Notes: generated by a model not told the origin, from the letters alone. DNA of 64,000 nucleotides from Adineta ricciae (GCA_905250025.1 CAJNOJ010000014.1:193624-257623); one strand, 5' to 3'. Numbered from the stretch's first letter, positions 21,662 through 34,650 are shown. Program-made: numbers and translations.

Positions 21662-22981
21662 ATATTAAAAAAATGTTCTTCTCACTTTACATATATATAC
21701 TCAGTTAAACGGAAACGCGCAGATTTTGACATTTTTTCTATGATTTTCATAATAATAAACCATATAGTCAACAGATTATTTAATCAGATGTCAATTTAAT
21801 TGTTAATCACATTTTACTGATTTTCTCCGGGTACAAAATGTTAATTAAAAAGCAAATATCTATTTGCGTTTAACATAGAACCATATTGATGAGCAAGTCA
21901 AGACAGTAGACTAAACTCTTAGTTTGTGTAATGATTGTTTTTTTCTCTCCGGATACGCGCCGATTGGTCAATGACATATAAGAGGCAGATTATCCATTGA
22001 ATTGGCTATTGAAAATAACAGTCTTGATTGATTTTTCTCCTCTTTCATGTTTAACCTTGGCAATTTCGATTATGATACGATATTTGCTCTACTATCATCT
22101 CAAGAAATGAAATTCGAAAGGTGACTGTGATTGAATAACTATATACAAGGGAGAATTTTGTTAATAACTCGATTGAAAACAGGAAAACTTATCGATGTAT
22201 GATATGAGTATGTTGATCGACAAACTGGATATATATGTCGAGCAGAACTGATTGATTACTTTGAAAAAGTTTCCAGATTCAGAATTAATAAACACGCGAG
22301 AATTGTCTTCGTTAATCTGTGATTGAATGAGAGAGAAAGATTATCTAATATTCTCATTTTGAAATATTTCTTCTAGACAACATCATAGAAAGATAAAACG
22401 AAGTTTTTCTAACTTATTTCGCCTGATTAGCCCGACACACACTATTACTGGCGAAGTCAACAAGTCGTCATCTCCCGTTTGAACACGAACAAGTAGATTA
22501 AGCGGCTTTATACCATGTCAACAATCTTCTTCATTCAATTGACCATGATCAGGGCCAATATCTAACAACGACGATGTCCTACTGGGTGATCCCAAGAGTC
22601 ATACATATATAAACCTAAAATCCTTTCTTTCATCTCTCTGATTTGTCGTCCCTTCCCCCTCTCTCTCTAGTCTGTTAATTACAATTGTGAATGACGACGT
22701 GTTTTTCAATATTGTAACAGTCGGTCGCGCTTTTCTTTGATGAACATGTATATGATATATGTACGTGATAGGGTGGCAGGCGTGCAGGCGACACGTAATA
22801 CGTATATTTTCCGGGAAAGGAAAAAAAGAGAAACATTTTTAGCCAACAGGTAGACGACTTAGGATAAAAAGCGAGAAGGAGAAAGAGAGAGAGAGAGAAA
22901 GAAAGGAGGTGGCAAGGGAAAGTAAAAAGAAATTAGTTGTGTATCAATCAATTTCAATCAAATTTTAGCTAAGACGCCGAT
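21662..22981. other. Non-coding region upstream of zinc-finger gene
   Basis: About 1.3 kb without supported coding exons. Purine-rich runs (GAGA-like) near 22864-22900 and an acceptor-rich stretch just before the start codon at 22982 suggest the leader and promoter of the zinc-finger gene. Function is inferred from position only. Confidence 0.4.
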
Positions 22982-24699
22982 ATGAATAGTATGTGAACAG
23001 CGTTTGGAAAATGTCTCTTGACTTTGCTTTTCTCCATTGCCTTTTTTAGACTCAAAAAGTCCTGTTACTAAAGATGATAAAGCTTCGAATGGACATCACT
23101 TCTCCGAATCGAATCAATCTGCATTTCGTCGCATTGCATCAATTAAATCTGAGCCAACTGATAAGATCAATGAGAAAGTAACAAAAAATGGCACATCGAT
23201 ATCTTCGGATGATCTTCCTCTCAATAAAAATGCGATTCCTAATCCATTCCTATCACCTCTGATTACTTCATCATCTGATTTTCATTCTCATCTTGCTCTA
23301 TTACGTCCACTTCTTTCACAAAGTTTACCATTTGTACCCCCACTAAATCCTTCATCTTTCTGGCACACATTTCCATTTCTTCATCCCTATCTATCGAACA
23401 TTCGTCCTCCTGCAGGACTTCTTCCACCACCCATTCCACCTATTCCATCGTCCTCATCCTCAATTCAACCCAAAGCATCAACATCAACGAACGCTAACAA
23501 TCGAAAGTCAACACCGGCAACACACTACCATCAATATACAATCACAAATAACAATGTTCTAGTACCATCTCCTGCAACACTGATCGATTTCATTCGTCGA
23601 CCAACAACTTCCAATGGCGATGCAAACAATTCACATTCAACAGCAAATGCAACGAAATCGAAAAATGCCAAGAAATACAAATGTGACATTTGTTCACGAG
23701 CATTTTCAAGAAGCAATACATTAGTTACACATAAGGTAAACTTTTATCCAATCGGTTTCCTTCTATTTCAGCCAATACGATATAGAAGCGATCCTATTAG
23801 CAAAGAACACGCTCATGTTTTCCGTTTAAACTCAAAAAGAACAGAATGGCAGAGAGACAATTTGTTTTCCTTCCACACGTATTCATTTCAATTTTGTGTT
23901 AACAAATATTCCGATATCTTAGCACATAGATTCGTTCGATATACTCTAAGAGAACGTTTGATGTAATTGTGACATATGTCCACTAACATTAGTGTGAACG
24001 TGTGTCGGCTTGTAACAAACGTTTTGACAGATTAACACTAACATTGATGATGATGATGATGATTGAAGAACAACTTATTTCAACTCTTGAAAAACATTTC
24101 TGTTTTGATTTCTAGCGTATTCATACAGGTGAAAAGCCTTTTGTATGTGACATATGCGACCGAGCTTTTCGTCAACCAGGAAACTTAACGCGACACAAAT
24201 TAACTCATACAGCAGCTAAACCGTATGCATGTGGCATCTGTTCTAAAGCATTCAATCGAGCATCGAATTTACACGCACATCAACGTACTCATTCATCAAT
24301 GATACCGATGACAATGAAACCAATGGCAATGATGACAACAATGTCTAATAATGATCATAATAATAATAATAACAATAATAATGGCCATGCTTCTTATAAG
24401 TGTGCGTATTGTCATGATGTTTTTCAACATAAATTTGAGCTTAATCTACACACAGCTGCACTGCACAGTTCTGGTAAGTTCTATTTGGAAAGAGATGAAG
24501 TTTGTTTACATAAAATGATTTGATTTTAGAAGTGAGATTATTTTCAAATAACAATAATAATAATAATAATAATCATGAGGAAGGTGAAGTTGACGACGAC
24601 GATGATGAAGATGACGAAATGGAAGATGAACAATTGTATGGAAAAGAAGAGGAAATGTCGGATGACAGCGAACAAAATATTGATTTACTTGAAGATTAA
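22982..24699 (+). CDS. C2H2 zinc-finger transcription factor
   Basis: Nuclear DNA-binding protein. Exons: 22982-22988, 23051-23735, 24116-24473 and 24530-24699. The first exon contributes only seven coding bases (ATG, one codon and one base), and its donor phase fits the next exon exactly. The long second exon is Ser/Pro-rich and low complexity. It includes SIKSEPTD, a possible sumoylation-type motif, and ends in the first finger CDICSRAFSRSNTLVTHK. Exon 3 has two canonical linked fingers (HTGEKPFVCDIC.. and KPYACGICSKAFNRASNLHAH), an Asn/Met-rich spacer and a fourth finger CAYCHDVFQHKFELNLHTAALH. The C-terminus is an Asn run and then strongly acidic (DDDDDEDDEMEDE), resembling an activation domain. 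Orthology is unclear. Confidence 0.85.
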
Positions 24700-25991
24700 C
24701 TCATTCTTTTTCGGATTTTTCTCAGCCGGTTTTGTTGTCTTGTTGTCGCGTTCTATTGTACAGAAATAAAATAATCAAATACATGAAAATAGCGTATTGA
24801 ACAAAAATCACTGCACTCATGTCTATATTCATTGGCTGATACATCATCAATTCTTATCCACATGTACAAAGAAGATGTTTCTATAAAGTATTTTCCATTA
24901 AACACAAATAATCGATTACTTGTCAGTCATCATAAATATTCGCTGACATACCACTTGATTAATACTTGAGTATTATTATCGTTCGATTTCTAGTTTAATG
25001 CATTGAATAAGAATGAAATAACAGAGTGATACGGTTTACAAGAAGTATCTAAAACTAACCTTTGCCGAATGTTTCGATTGAAAATTTTGTACGATGCTTA
25101 TCACCATTGCTTGATATTATTTTAGCTATTTCAACAGATTTCGTATATTAAATATGCTATTTTCAATGCATTATCAATATCGAATGGAACAATAATTGCT
25201 AATCGAACATGTCCTCGCATGTCCTTTTTCATCTTCGTATTTTCTGCTCGATTGTTCACTTGAATGATACATATGTGTTCTGTTCTAATTTTCCACGGGA
25301 ATGTCAAATGCGATCAATGCTCATATCTGTTTCTTTCGGCAAGCTTGTCTCAATGCGAGTCAATATGTTGAATGTTTAATACAAAGTTATTGTGAACAAT
25401 AGTAACACCCTCACTAATGCATTAAAAGTATGTCTTATTTTCAACGATCAACTATTTCATCCATCGTTTTTGGATAACTATATAACAACGGGAGAATGTG
25501 ATCGCTACTTTACATCTACTAAATTCTTCTATATTTGCTGTGATTGTTACTGATAAATTTGATCGAACTATTGAAATTAAGCGTAATATTCATCATTGAT
25601 ATCTGAAGAAGAAAAATCGATTCGTACGGTGAATAATAGACAAACGTGTTTAGACGAAACTCTTCGAAGTATGGCGTTGGATAAATGTTTTGTAAATGCA
25701 CTATTTACATTGAATGTAATACGTTCCTTGAACTGTATTGTGATGATCAAAACAAATGAACAAAAGACGTACATTCAAAGGTCAGAAGAGATTTATTTCT
25801 GGTCTTTGCTGAATGTTTCAAACTTAATTTATTCCTTAATCTTTTAGTAAACATACTTTTACATTCAAAGAATAGAAGACATCACCATCATTGTCGAGAG
25901 ATAAAGAACATTCTTTAGATACTAAATTGTATTAAATAACAAAGGAATTTCTCGTTTGGTCATCAGTTTATATGTTACATTGGACAAATCA
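24700..25991. other. Non-coding region
   Basis: About 1.3 kb of AT-rich DNA after the zinc-finger gene (AATAAA near 24766). Short overlapping frames around 25519-25847 have no domains or paired splice sites. Nothing else was recognised. Confidence 0.45.
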
Positions 25992-26362
25992 ATGTTAACT
26001 TTCAAACAAACCGTTTTTCTTCTAGTAAGTATCATTACGATATTGGCGTTGATTGCAATAGCTACTGGACTTTCACCACTCTACTGGCCGCATCCGAAAA
26101 CACTCACAAATGAAAGTAATGATTTCGATTTTTCAAGAATCTTGTCAAAAATCACCGATCCATTTCAGATAATGTAACACGAATCATTATTAAAAAAGTG
26201 AACAATACACACGCGATAAAAACACAATTAACTACTCGTCCGAGACCAATCACGAAGAAAACACTCCTTGCAGCTTCTGTAAGTAGCATCACGACATTAT
26301 TTACAACACTGTCGACAACAACTTCTCAGCTGACAACAAACTCAACTAATATCACTAATTGA
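25992..26362 (+). CDS. Small single-pass membrane or secreted protein with Ser/Thr-rich tail (hypothetical)
   Basis: Candidate two-exon gene, 25992-26115 and 26169-26362, with a 53 bp GT/AG intron that removes 53 bases and reopens the frame. The product begins MLTFKQTVFLLVSIITILAL, giving a strong hydrophobic segment of about 22 residues. It then has a Lys/Arg-rich stretch and a mucin-like Ser/Thr-rich C-terminus with several possible N-glycosylation sites (for example NNVT and NSTN). If unspliced it would stop after about 61 residues. No family is recognised. Confidence rests on the intron length matching neighbours and the consistent composition of the tail. Confidence 0.45.
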
Positions 26363-26772
26363 TCAATGATCGATTTGCTTCGAACTTGTATTTACTAAAA
26401 GCTGTTCGTTATAGATTTTCTATGTATCTTTGAGGGTATCATTTATCGAATGAAATATGTCATCAGTTGACATTCAGAAGACAAAATTGGACTATTTTCA
26501 TTGTAGTCCATAGCGAAATAAATCACTATTCTGTTCTGTTTTGTCGCGAAAATGTTTTGTAAAATTTCAACGCACTTTGTCGCTACATTTTGCATAACTA
26601 TGAATGACGAGGTAGTAACGAGCCTGTCAATAGAAGAACGCAAGACTTCTAGCCATCTATAGAAAACAGAACAGGAGAAAAAATAAAAAGCATCATTCGT
26701 TGAGTTTGACATAACAATGACAGAGCATGACATCGTACTTTTATCAATGATTCGATCAGGTTAAAATAAACG
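26363..26772. other. Non-coding gap
   Basis: AT-rich spacer of 410 bp; no supported feature beyond the presumed promoter of the F-box-like gene. Confidence 0.4.
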
Positions 26773-27801
26773 ATGAAAAGCACGTTCAAGCATTTATGCG
26801 ACGACGTTATCATCGAACTTTTTTCTTATTTCAACATTCATGAAATATTCTATTCATTCTGTTTATTAATTCCGAATTTACCAAGTCTATTGAAAGATGG
26901 ACGTGTTCAATTACATGTTCGTTCGAACAATACTTATTTTTTTCGATGGATTTTACCACATATTAGTTTAACACAAGTCGTTTCACTGAGCATCCCGACT
27001 CGACCTTATAATCCATCGATATTTAAGTTTACCAATCTTCGCTCGCTCGTTCTTTCTGACGTGGATAATCCGTTGAAACTCTTTGAAAGAAATTCTGACT
27101 GGCCACCATATCGTCTCGAGTATTTATCCTTATCGATTCGAAATCCCGATGTGCGAAACAAGTCGTCAGATATTGGTATACGAGTGCTTGAACATGCCTT
27201 TAAACTACGTGGATTGAAGCGTTTCGAATTACACGAATCGAAATCAAGCTTACGAATGGTGGAATTATTCAATGAATTAACCTTTCCATCAACATTTCAA
27301 TCATCAGATCTCGAACGTGTAATCATCACTATTTATTGTCATTGGTTAACTCTGCAATCGATTCTCTCGTATCTACCTCGTTTAATTCAATTCGAATTTC
27401 ATTCGAGTTTCAGTTATATTCAAAATCTTTCTCCTGAACTTCATTTTCCTTTCATTCGAAAACTTGATCTGCAAATTGATTGTCTACAAACAATCATTCT
27501 CAACGGAATCTTTCGACACGCACCTAATCTTCGCTATTTTAAATTGGATTGTTCGGTGTGCCCTTTTCAACGATATCACATCGACTTATTGCAAAGCAAA
27601 ACTTGGCTGCAATGGATAGACACTTGCACGCCTCGATTGAGAATTTTGAACGTGGATATTAAATTTCGTCCGGATGATATCAATGAAACAACTGTTGAAT
27701 CGATCGGCAAAGATCTGAAAAGACTGAATTTTGAGATTAGTGCCTGTCTGGATAGTGGAGATCGTTATTGGAAAATGATAGGTAAATATATAAAACAATA
27801 A
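26773..27801 (+). CDS. F-box-like protein with leucine-rich repeats (single exon)
   Basis: 342-residue protein in one exon. The N-terminus (FKHLCDDVIIELFSYFNIHE) resembles an F-box, which in characterised proteins recruits SKP1-cullin ubiquitin ligases. The remainder is Leu-rich with irregular repeats such as LRSLVLSDVD and LPRLIQFEFHSSFSYIQNLS, consistent with a divergent LRR substrate-binding domain. The gene at 41987-43978 has the same architecture but is split by introns. Such families are often expanded in small invertebrates; substrates cannot be predicted. The start codon is the first ATG and begins the F-box directly. Confidence 0.7.
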   Translation: MKSTFKHLCDDVIIELFSYFNIHEIFYSFCLLIPNLPSLLKDGRVQLHVRSNNTYFFRWILPHISLTQVVSLSIPTRPYNPSIFKFTNLRSLVLSDVDNPLKLFERNSDWPPYRLEYLSLSIRNPDVRNKSSDIGIRVLEHAFKLRGLKRFELHESKSSLRMVELFNELTFPSTFQSSDLERVIITIYCHWLTLQSILSYLPRLIQFEFHSSFSYIQNLSPELHFPFIRKLDLQIDCLQTIILNGIFRHAPNLRYFKLDCSVCPFQRYHIDLLQSKTWLQWIDTCTPRLRILNVDIKFRPDDINETTVESIGKDLKRLNFEISACLDSGDRYWKMIGKYIKQ

Positions 27802-27914
27802 CAAAAAAAGCGTTAACAACAACAGCACTCTTTCTCTCGCTCTCTCGTTGGTGTTTTATCTGTTTTCCTAGCCAAAACATGTGCCTAACAAAATACCTCA
27901 TCGTTAGCGAATGA

Positions 27915-29480
27915 TCATTCAAAAGGAAATGATCGCGTATTAAGAAAGTCCACAAAAAACTGTAAATAAAATCTGTTCTCTCTGAAATAAATACTATTTA
28001 CTTCTGCCAAATAACTTAATGGGCAAAATTGTATCAGATTTATCATAGACTTCTGCTCACTGGTTGGTCGAATCAGCACTTCACAATCTGATGATGGTAT
28101 CATTACCGATTTATGCTTTCCTTGTCCAGATTGATCATGTAAACATAAAAATATCTTGTAAGGAAACGGAAACGATAGAATGGCATCATATTCTGAGCAA
28201 AGTAGCTCAATGGAAACCGATAAATAGCGTTCATTATGATTTTCTTCATTGATTGTTGGAAACGTGTTGAGAACAAACGAATAACCACACGGTGCTGTTT
28301 TGCAGATCGGTGAAGTGAGAGAAAATGGTGAATTAATACCACCTGGTTGTAAAGTAAATGGAAAAATAGCCATTCCACCGTTATCCAAAAGAACAGTTTG
28401 AAAGCATGAAGAGGATTTTTTTGTATTGGCTAAATTCTTTGAAGTGCTCTCTTCCAGCTGTACGAGACTTCTAAGACTTTCATCTGCATCATTGCTCATT
28501 TTTACTATTACCTTTGATTCAGAGCATAGTTGCTCGGTTTTGTTTTTCGATTCATCCAGTTCTGATTTTAATCGTGTCCAATCATCCGCTAATATTTCGA
28601 TAACTGGAACAAGAGTATCTACAAGTTCTTGATATTCGACTTGTTGTTCATATTTAATGCGGCTTGGCGTATGTTTATAACCTAAATATTGCTTTAAAAA
28701 TTCTAGTAGAAGGTGTTGATGTTTCGTAGATGAGTAATGCGCTTCTACATTGGACCATAAAACCTACGTATCACCGAAAACAAATCATTTAGAAGACTAT
28801 ATGACTTTCAGAGTGTTATAAATCACCATTTCGCCACATCCAAGCAAATCACATCGCACACTCCGATATTCGCATTGTTCTTCTCTATGTTCTTCCAATA
28901 AGTTCTTCGCCACAAAACATTCTTCACAATCTGCACATTTCAACACAGCATGCTCCTTTCCCAAGTGTTCCTATCAAAACATCAGAAATCCATACTTCGC
29001 TACTCTCATCTACTCTGCTCGTTACTTACAAGATAGTCTCGATACATTCCACTCCAGTCGCATACATAACAGTCAACCAAGACTGTATTCAATTCTCGCG
29101 CTGCACCGCGATCAGCCTGATTCTATTGGATGACGTGGCTTTCGCATTGTACGGGCAAACAAATAGGCAGTGAGGGTCTCACCTGTTTCTTCTGTTGTTC
29201 TTCACGACAAAACGGGCAGACGAATGGTTGACTAATCAAAAATCAGAACGCAAAATATGAGCGTGAGAGGATGATGAAGAGGTGTGTACTTGTTAGAAAG
29301 TCCGTTTTTGGAGCACCACCTGCACAGTCGAATACCACAACACAAGAGTTGGTAAGGGTATAGTAGCACACGTTGACATATCTGACACATTTGGGTGCTT
29401 TCGATCTGTTGATAATTGCGAACTTCTATTCCACCTAGTGATACGTTATTCTTGTCTGTCGACGTGATCGTCTGATTCAT
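27915..29480 (-). CDS. TRAF-like protein: RING finger, TRAF-type zinc fingers, coiled coil, divergent MATH-like domain
   Basis: Probable E3 ligase or adaptor of the TRAF type acting in cytosolic signalling. Five exons: 29480-29290, 29231-29183, 29122-29030, 28970-28827 and 28763-27915. Exons 1-2 carry a RING-like set (CQIC ... CCGIRLCRWC ... CPFC). Exons 3-4 hold Cys/His pairs of TRAF zinc fingers (CYVCDW, CADCEECF, CEYRSVRCDLLGC). Exon 5 starts with a helical Leu/Glu-rich coiled coil (LVPVIEILADDWTRLKSELD). It ends in about 150 residues with the beta-rich pattern of a MATH domain (RYLSVSIELLCSEYDAILSF.., FLCLHDQSG). All joints keep frame. The MATH similarity is weak, so the C-terminal call is less certain. 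It is convergent with the F-box-like gene, 113 bp apart. Confidence 0.8.
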
Positions 29481-29594
29481 TGTAACAGATTGGTGATTGG
29501 ACGGAAATATGAAACTATGAATTTGATTTAGAGCAACCCTATATAATAGTGAGGGTGAATCATAGATATAATTTGTTTGTTTTCTCCACTAGAA

Positions 29595-29681
29595 ATGAGT
29601 AACTGGTGGGGAAAAATGAATAACGCGCTCTTCTCAGACGAGAAACAGTCATTAACTTCCGAAAAATTGAGATTGCAGGTA
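29595..29681 (+). other. Possible isolated first coding exon
   Basis: An ATG at 29595 opens 29 codons (MSNWWGKMNNALFSDEKQSL..) ending exactly at a consensus donor (CAG|GTAAAT). It lies divergent to the TRAF-like gene, 114 bp from its start. I could not find a convincing following exon, so this may be the remnant of a gene or chance. Confidence 0.25.
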
Positions 29682-32643
29682 AATCTGTGAAATAGCTGAC
29701 TGTCTAGTTTTATACAAAAATATGATACTCACATTGATAACAAGAGTGAAAATTACACTATTAACACCTATTTCCATACGGTGAGAGGTACAAAGAATCG
29801 ATAAATGAATGCTACGTAATTAATGACTTTGTATTTTAACATACTTGAAAAGGCTTCAATCAAAGAACTGCATCGTTGAAGAAAAATGATAGTCGTAAAC
29901 GTGCAAGCAATAAGATAAAAAAACAACTTGAAAAATCTTATTTCTCATACACTAATATACAAAGTAATGACAAGAATATATAGACAGCACATATAATACT
30001 GACGAAAGCTGTTTTTATTGATAAAACATGTACTATTTCATAGAATAATTGTCTGCTTAACTTTGTACTTTTTTTTCTAAAGTCATACGCGATGACTAAA
30101 TAAGTCTTTTATTAGTAAACGCTTGATCGAGTGAGCAAAATCATGAATATTGTTACCTACGTAGTATTAATTTAATTAGCCGGTCTGAATCATTTTAGCC
30201 AATTGCTTTGTAACTTCTTTATCTACGCGTACGCGAGTATGTCACGATACTGTTATCTATTTCGTACTAAACTTAACGTTACTTTGGCGGGCAACGAACA
30301 AAATTTCTAATCTTGTGAATATCTGTTCATCTATTGTTAACTTACTACAAGAGTTAGCTTATAATAAATTTCTCTCGAAGACCTTCGCAAAAGAAACATT
30401 CAGTTTTTCTTTTCATTCATCATTATCTCAAAATAGAAAGACGAGAAAAAAAACGAATCTTATCTGTCCTCGACTCAGGCAACATTCGAAATGTGGTACA
30501 AGCACCTATTCATACAGTTTCGAGACATCAGTAGCCTGCAATCTTTCTCTAAGTATATGTATACATACAATTCGGATAAAAGACACGCAAGAATCTATAA
30601 TTATCATATCTAGTTCTGTTATACCGCGTAAAATCCTGAAAGAATATGTCAATTCGATAGAAACAGACAGAAATATAAGACGGGCTTAAGAATACTGGAG
30701 CGGCTTTTATAGATACGTACAGAGATGAATCATCGTCTGGATCAACATGCTTTGTGAAAACAAGTTCCTGAATAATTGTCAATGAAGATTAATTCCCTAA
30801 AGAAACAGAATGCTTTTTGACACACCAGGCTTATTGCAAGTATACGCACATTCCCTGACTCAGAACAAACGTTTTTTCCCCGCTGAGATTTTTCCTCCTT
30901 AATTTGAATTGGAAAAATCCAACAAGGAGCTTACTTTTTGTAGATATTTGCAAAATGTTAACAGACATAGATAATAACTTTTCATGTTAGTTGTGTGGGG
31001 TGTAAATCAAATATAACTTTATAATTGAAAAACGACAGAGACAGAAATACAATTACACATATTCTAAAAGATATTTTCTTTCAAACAATTGATTATTTTT
31101 TGTCTATACTCTTTTAGTAATCCTAGTAGTAAAGTACTATATTCGAGATTTTGTACGATTATTCCTGCTTGTTAGTGTATGAATATTGAATTGTACATTC
31201 TATCAACGTCTTTGGATGTTCATCTGCTTAACCGTGCGCTTTCAAATCGATTCATTTTATCTGTTTCATTTATTGCAAGATTGTAACTCACATTCCGTCA
31301 CAACACAGGAGTTGACATATTTGACAGCGTAGAGTATTTCCAATCAATTGACAGTTACAAACTTTTATTCCATACTTTTAGTTGGTCGTAGCGAAATAAT
31401 CAACATCGATATCTTGCTGAATAGTGTCCACAGAAGGACTTCTTATACATTTAACTGAATATTCGTGTTTTTAGAAACAAAAGTGAAGCACCACCGTGTT
31501 TCTATACGTTGACAGGATTGCTTCAGATATTCAAAACCATTGTGTGAGAAGAAAATACCTACTTCAGTACACACACATTTAGAGAAGATCTATAATATTG
31601 ACGACAAGAAAAAAAACGAATGGTAATTGTGAGAGAACGTCATTATAAAAACAAATCTATTGCAACTTACCACACTCTCAATATCTATACTCATTCGAAT
31701 CATCAATTAACAAAATACATCGCATTTGACAAAACGACTTTCTACGAGTATTTATATACACAGTCGACTTTAGCACGAAACACAAATGAACATACTCTAG
31801 TGTGAAGTTGGTTATTGTTCTTTCATGCAACTGAATTATTGTATACTAACTGAAGGCACTATGAATCATACTGTTAATAACTTATGATTCATTCTATTCA
31901 GACATTGAAAAGCTTTTTGAATGAAAATATCGAATTTAGTGGGGGTTATTTACAAACATAGTTGAAGATTTTTCGGAAATGAAATCAAATTCTTGTTATT
32001 TTCCATTTAATTTTTTTTATTACACTATTGTAACAGAATGATTGATACATTCGAAATCGATCAGAATAATTTCGCTTTCGGATTCAATACACACAGCTCC
32101 ATCTCTACAAAGAGACATGATTTTTATCTTTAGATTCTGTTCTAAGAATACCATCTCGCATCCAGGCAGTTTTTAGGGTAGACATATGTCGCTTTCTTCA
32201 ACGTTAACTGCAATAAATCAAGTAGCGACAGACACGTTTGTTCTTCGTACAACACGAGCACGAAATCTAGTCGTCATGAAGAAACAGAAATTGATTTCGC
32301 AACGATTCTATGCCTTTTTCTGCTGGATCATGGTCTATTCGTAATTATTTCATTCTTTTCACGCTCACATGATAGCCACTCCTATTCATATATATCACAT
32401 TTCTATTATATAGGTAAGCCATCTTACGATAAAAAACAAAGAAATATCTTCTCGTTTTATTTGCACGTGATTCTATCGAATATTTTTATATTTCTTATCC
32501 GATAGGTTGAGTATAAACATTCGAAATGATAACAGTTCGAGACAACCAAATATAAGAGACATATCGGTCGTGTGGAGATGAAAAAAAAAGTCCATAGGCC
32601 ACAGCTGCACTATTCGCTCTTCATTATTTTATTCTAATTTTAG
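29682..32643. other. 3 kb gap with one decayed gene fragment
   Basis: Mostly AT-rich non-coding DNA between the TRAF-like and GPD genes. It contains the TRAF-like relic at 31285-31380. A short exon-like frame on the minus strand near 30712-30764 (ELVFTKHVDPDDDSSLY) is bounded by an AG and a GT. The rest shows nothing recognisable. Confidence 0.45.
31285..31380 (-). pseudogene. Relic of the TRAF-like RING exon
   Basis: On the minus strand this stretch aligns by eye with the RING exon of the TRAF-like gene (about 29310-29430). A GGAATA-AAGTT start, the TGTCAAATATGTCAACT core (coding CQICQ) and the TGTGTTGTG segment (CC) all recur in order. It contains in-frame stop codons and a deletion between the two cysteine clusters, and no flanking exons were found. 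It is therefore read as a decayed partial duplicate. Confidence 0.5.
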
Positions 32644-33988
32644 ATGAGTGATCCACTAAAACGTGTCGCTATTGTTGGTAGTGGTAATTGGTATGTTCAT
32701 ACTTGAATGCTGACATGATTGATCATAGAATTTTATTTTAAATAACTTAGGGGTTCAACCATTGCGAAGATCGTTGGTAATAATATTGAAAAATTCAATA
32801 CGTTCGAAAATGAAGTACGAATGTATGTATATGAGGAAGTGGTCGATGGACGAAAACTAACTGAAATTATCAATCAAGAACATGAGAATGTTAAATACTT
32901 GCCTGGTCATAAATTTTCACCAAATGTTGTGAGTTTCAGCAACGAAGTGAAAAAGAAACTTGATCGTAAAAAGACTATTCGTTTAGGTCGCATATCCCGA
33001 TGTAGTTGAAGCAGTCAAAGACGCTGATATCTTGTTGTTTATTCTACCACATCAATTCGTTGAACGAACATGTCTTGCAATCAAATCACATGTGAAAAGT
33101 ACTGCCTTTGCCGTGTCATTTTCTAAAGTATGTCTTGCATGAAAACTCGGCCACCCTCACACCCTCTCTTATGTTTTGTATTCAGGGTTTCTATGTTGGC
33201 AAGGATAAACATGTCGATCTGTTATCCTCGGTAATCAGCCGATCATTGGAAATACCTTGCTATGTGTTAATGGGTGCAAATATTGCCACCGAAGTAGCAG
33301 CTGGTACGTTCTGTGAAGCAACAGTTGGCTCACGTAACTACGAACATGGACAATTGGTAAAAGGACTTATCCAAACGGATGAATTTCGAATTGTTATTAA
33401 ACCTGATACGGAAGTTATCGAAGTTCTTGGTGCGTTGAAGAACATCGTCGCTGTTGCAGCAGGTTTCTCCGATGGATTGGGTTATGGTGACAATACCAAA
33501 GCAGCTGTTATTCGTCTTGGTTTAAAAGAAATGGTAAAATTTTGTGAAGAATTCTTTCCCGGTTTGTTCTCGTAAAATAAGTAATAGACAGTCGAATGAT
33601 GCATTTCACTCTTTTTAGGACATCATCCACAAATCTTTCTAGAATCATGTGGTGTTGCTGATCTCGTCACGACTTGTTATGGTGGTCGTAATCGTAAAGT
33701 TGCCGCAGCATTTGTCAAAACTGGCAAAGATATAAGAACACTCGAAGAAGAGATGCTGAATGGGCAGAAATTACAAGGGCCTGATGCTGCTGCTGAAGTA
33801 CAAGAATGGTTGAAAGAAAAAGGACAAGCAAACAAGTACGTTTTTAGTTGTTTAATTCAAATTCTCCTTGTTTATCTTTATTTCAATGTAGATTTCCATT
33901 ATTTGCTGCTGTTCATGATATCTGTGAACGTCGAATGGATCCTAAAGCATTAATCGATGCTCTTCGTTACCATCCAGAGTTCTGGTAA
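32644..33988 (+). CDS. GPD1: Glycerol-3-phosphate dehydrogenase (NAD+), cytosolic
   Basis: Interconverts dihydroxyacetone phosphate and glycerol-3-phosphate with NAD(H), linking glycolysis to lipid synthesis and the glycerophosphate shuttle. Six exons: 32644-32690, 32751-32928, 32987-33127, 33186-33561, 33619-33835 and 33892-33988. The N-terminal nucleotide motif [17 protein letters not shown] spans the first intron. Other family blocks are [52 protein letters not shown] with the active-site Lys, [14 protein letters not shown] and [15 protein letters not shown] near the C-terminus. Length of about 350 residues is typical. The start codon directly follows a pyrimidine-rich splice acceptor (32641-32643), as in three other genes here. 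Confidence 0.97.
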
Positions 33989-34650
33989 ATGTTCTCGCTA
34001 GTCAAGTCAAACACGAGATTATAAACCCATGAAACGATTTAAGATTTTTATTCTTCTGTTTGTTAGTTTAGCACCGTATGGTAGGGTGTTTTTCTTTAAA
34101 CTTTATATATTCTCTGTTCGTTTTTTTCGATTTATCATCAACTTCTGATGATAATCAGTGATCTCAAATAAAACTTTTTTACAACAAACAAACCGACGCT
34201 TTTCGCAGCGTCACACATGTTCACATCTTCATTGAATACTTCAAAATCTTATCTTCCAAATTGCTTCACATTGTCGTAAAACTCAAGGACACGTTCTCAC
34301 TTCTTTACTCATGAATAATTTCTTTGCAGAAGAGAAAAAAAAACTCATTCGAATAACTAATTTTACAGTTGATATAATACTTATCATGACCCATTACAAG
34401 AAAAAAGTTTCGACAATTTCTTTCTCCTGCTGAGTTATAATTTGACAAAAAATAGAAGAAAAAAAAAGTAATGTGATGAATATACATGTACGCAGCAGGT
34501 AGTCTTGACGATGGTTATTTTTCTCTCGAGAGATCGTCGAAAGAAAAGAAGAAACACTTCTATTTGAACAAACATTTTGTGTACGTTCGCTTGCCGACCT
34601 CAACAAAGGTTTACTTGACAAAAAACAACTTCTCACGAAACTACTTTACA
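33989..34650. other. Non-coding gap between GPD and the EF-hand gene
   Basis: Holds the GPD 3' end (AATAAA near 34168) and presumed promoter of the next gene. No coding exon supported. Confidence 0.45.

Noticed and set aside
30315..30689. Plus-strand open frame of 124 codons
   Set aside because: Composition is low complexity (Ser/Ile/Lys), with no domain, no splice context and no start signal; looks like chance in AT-rich DNA.
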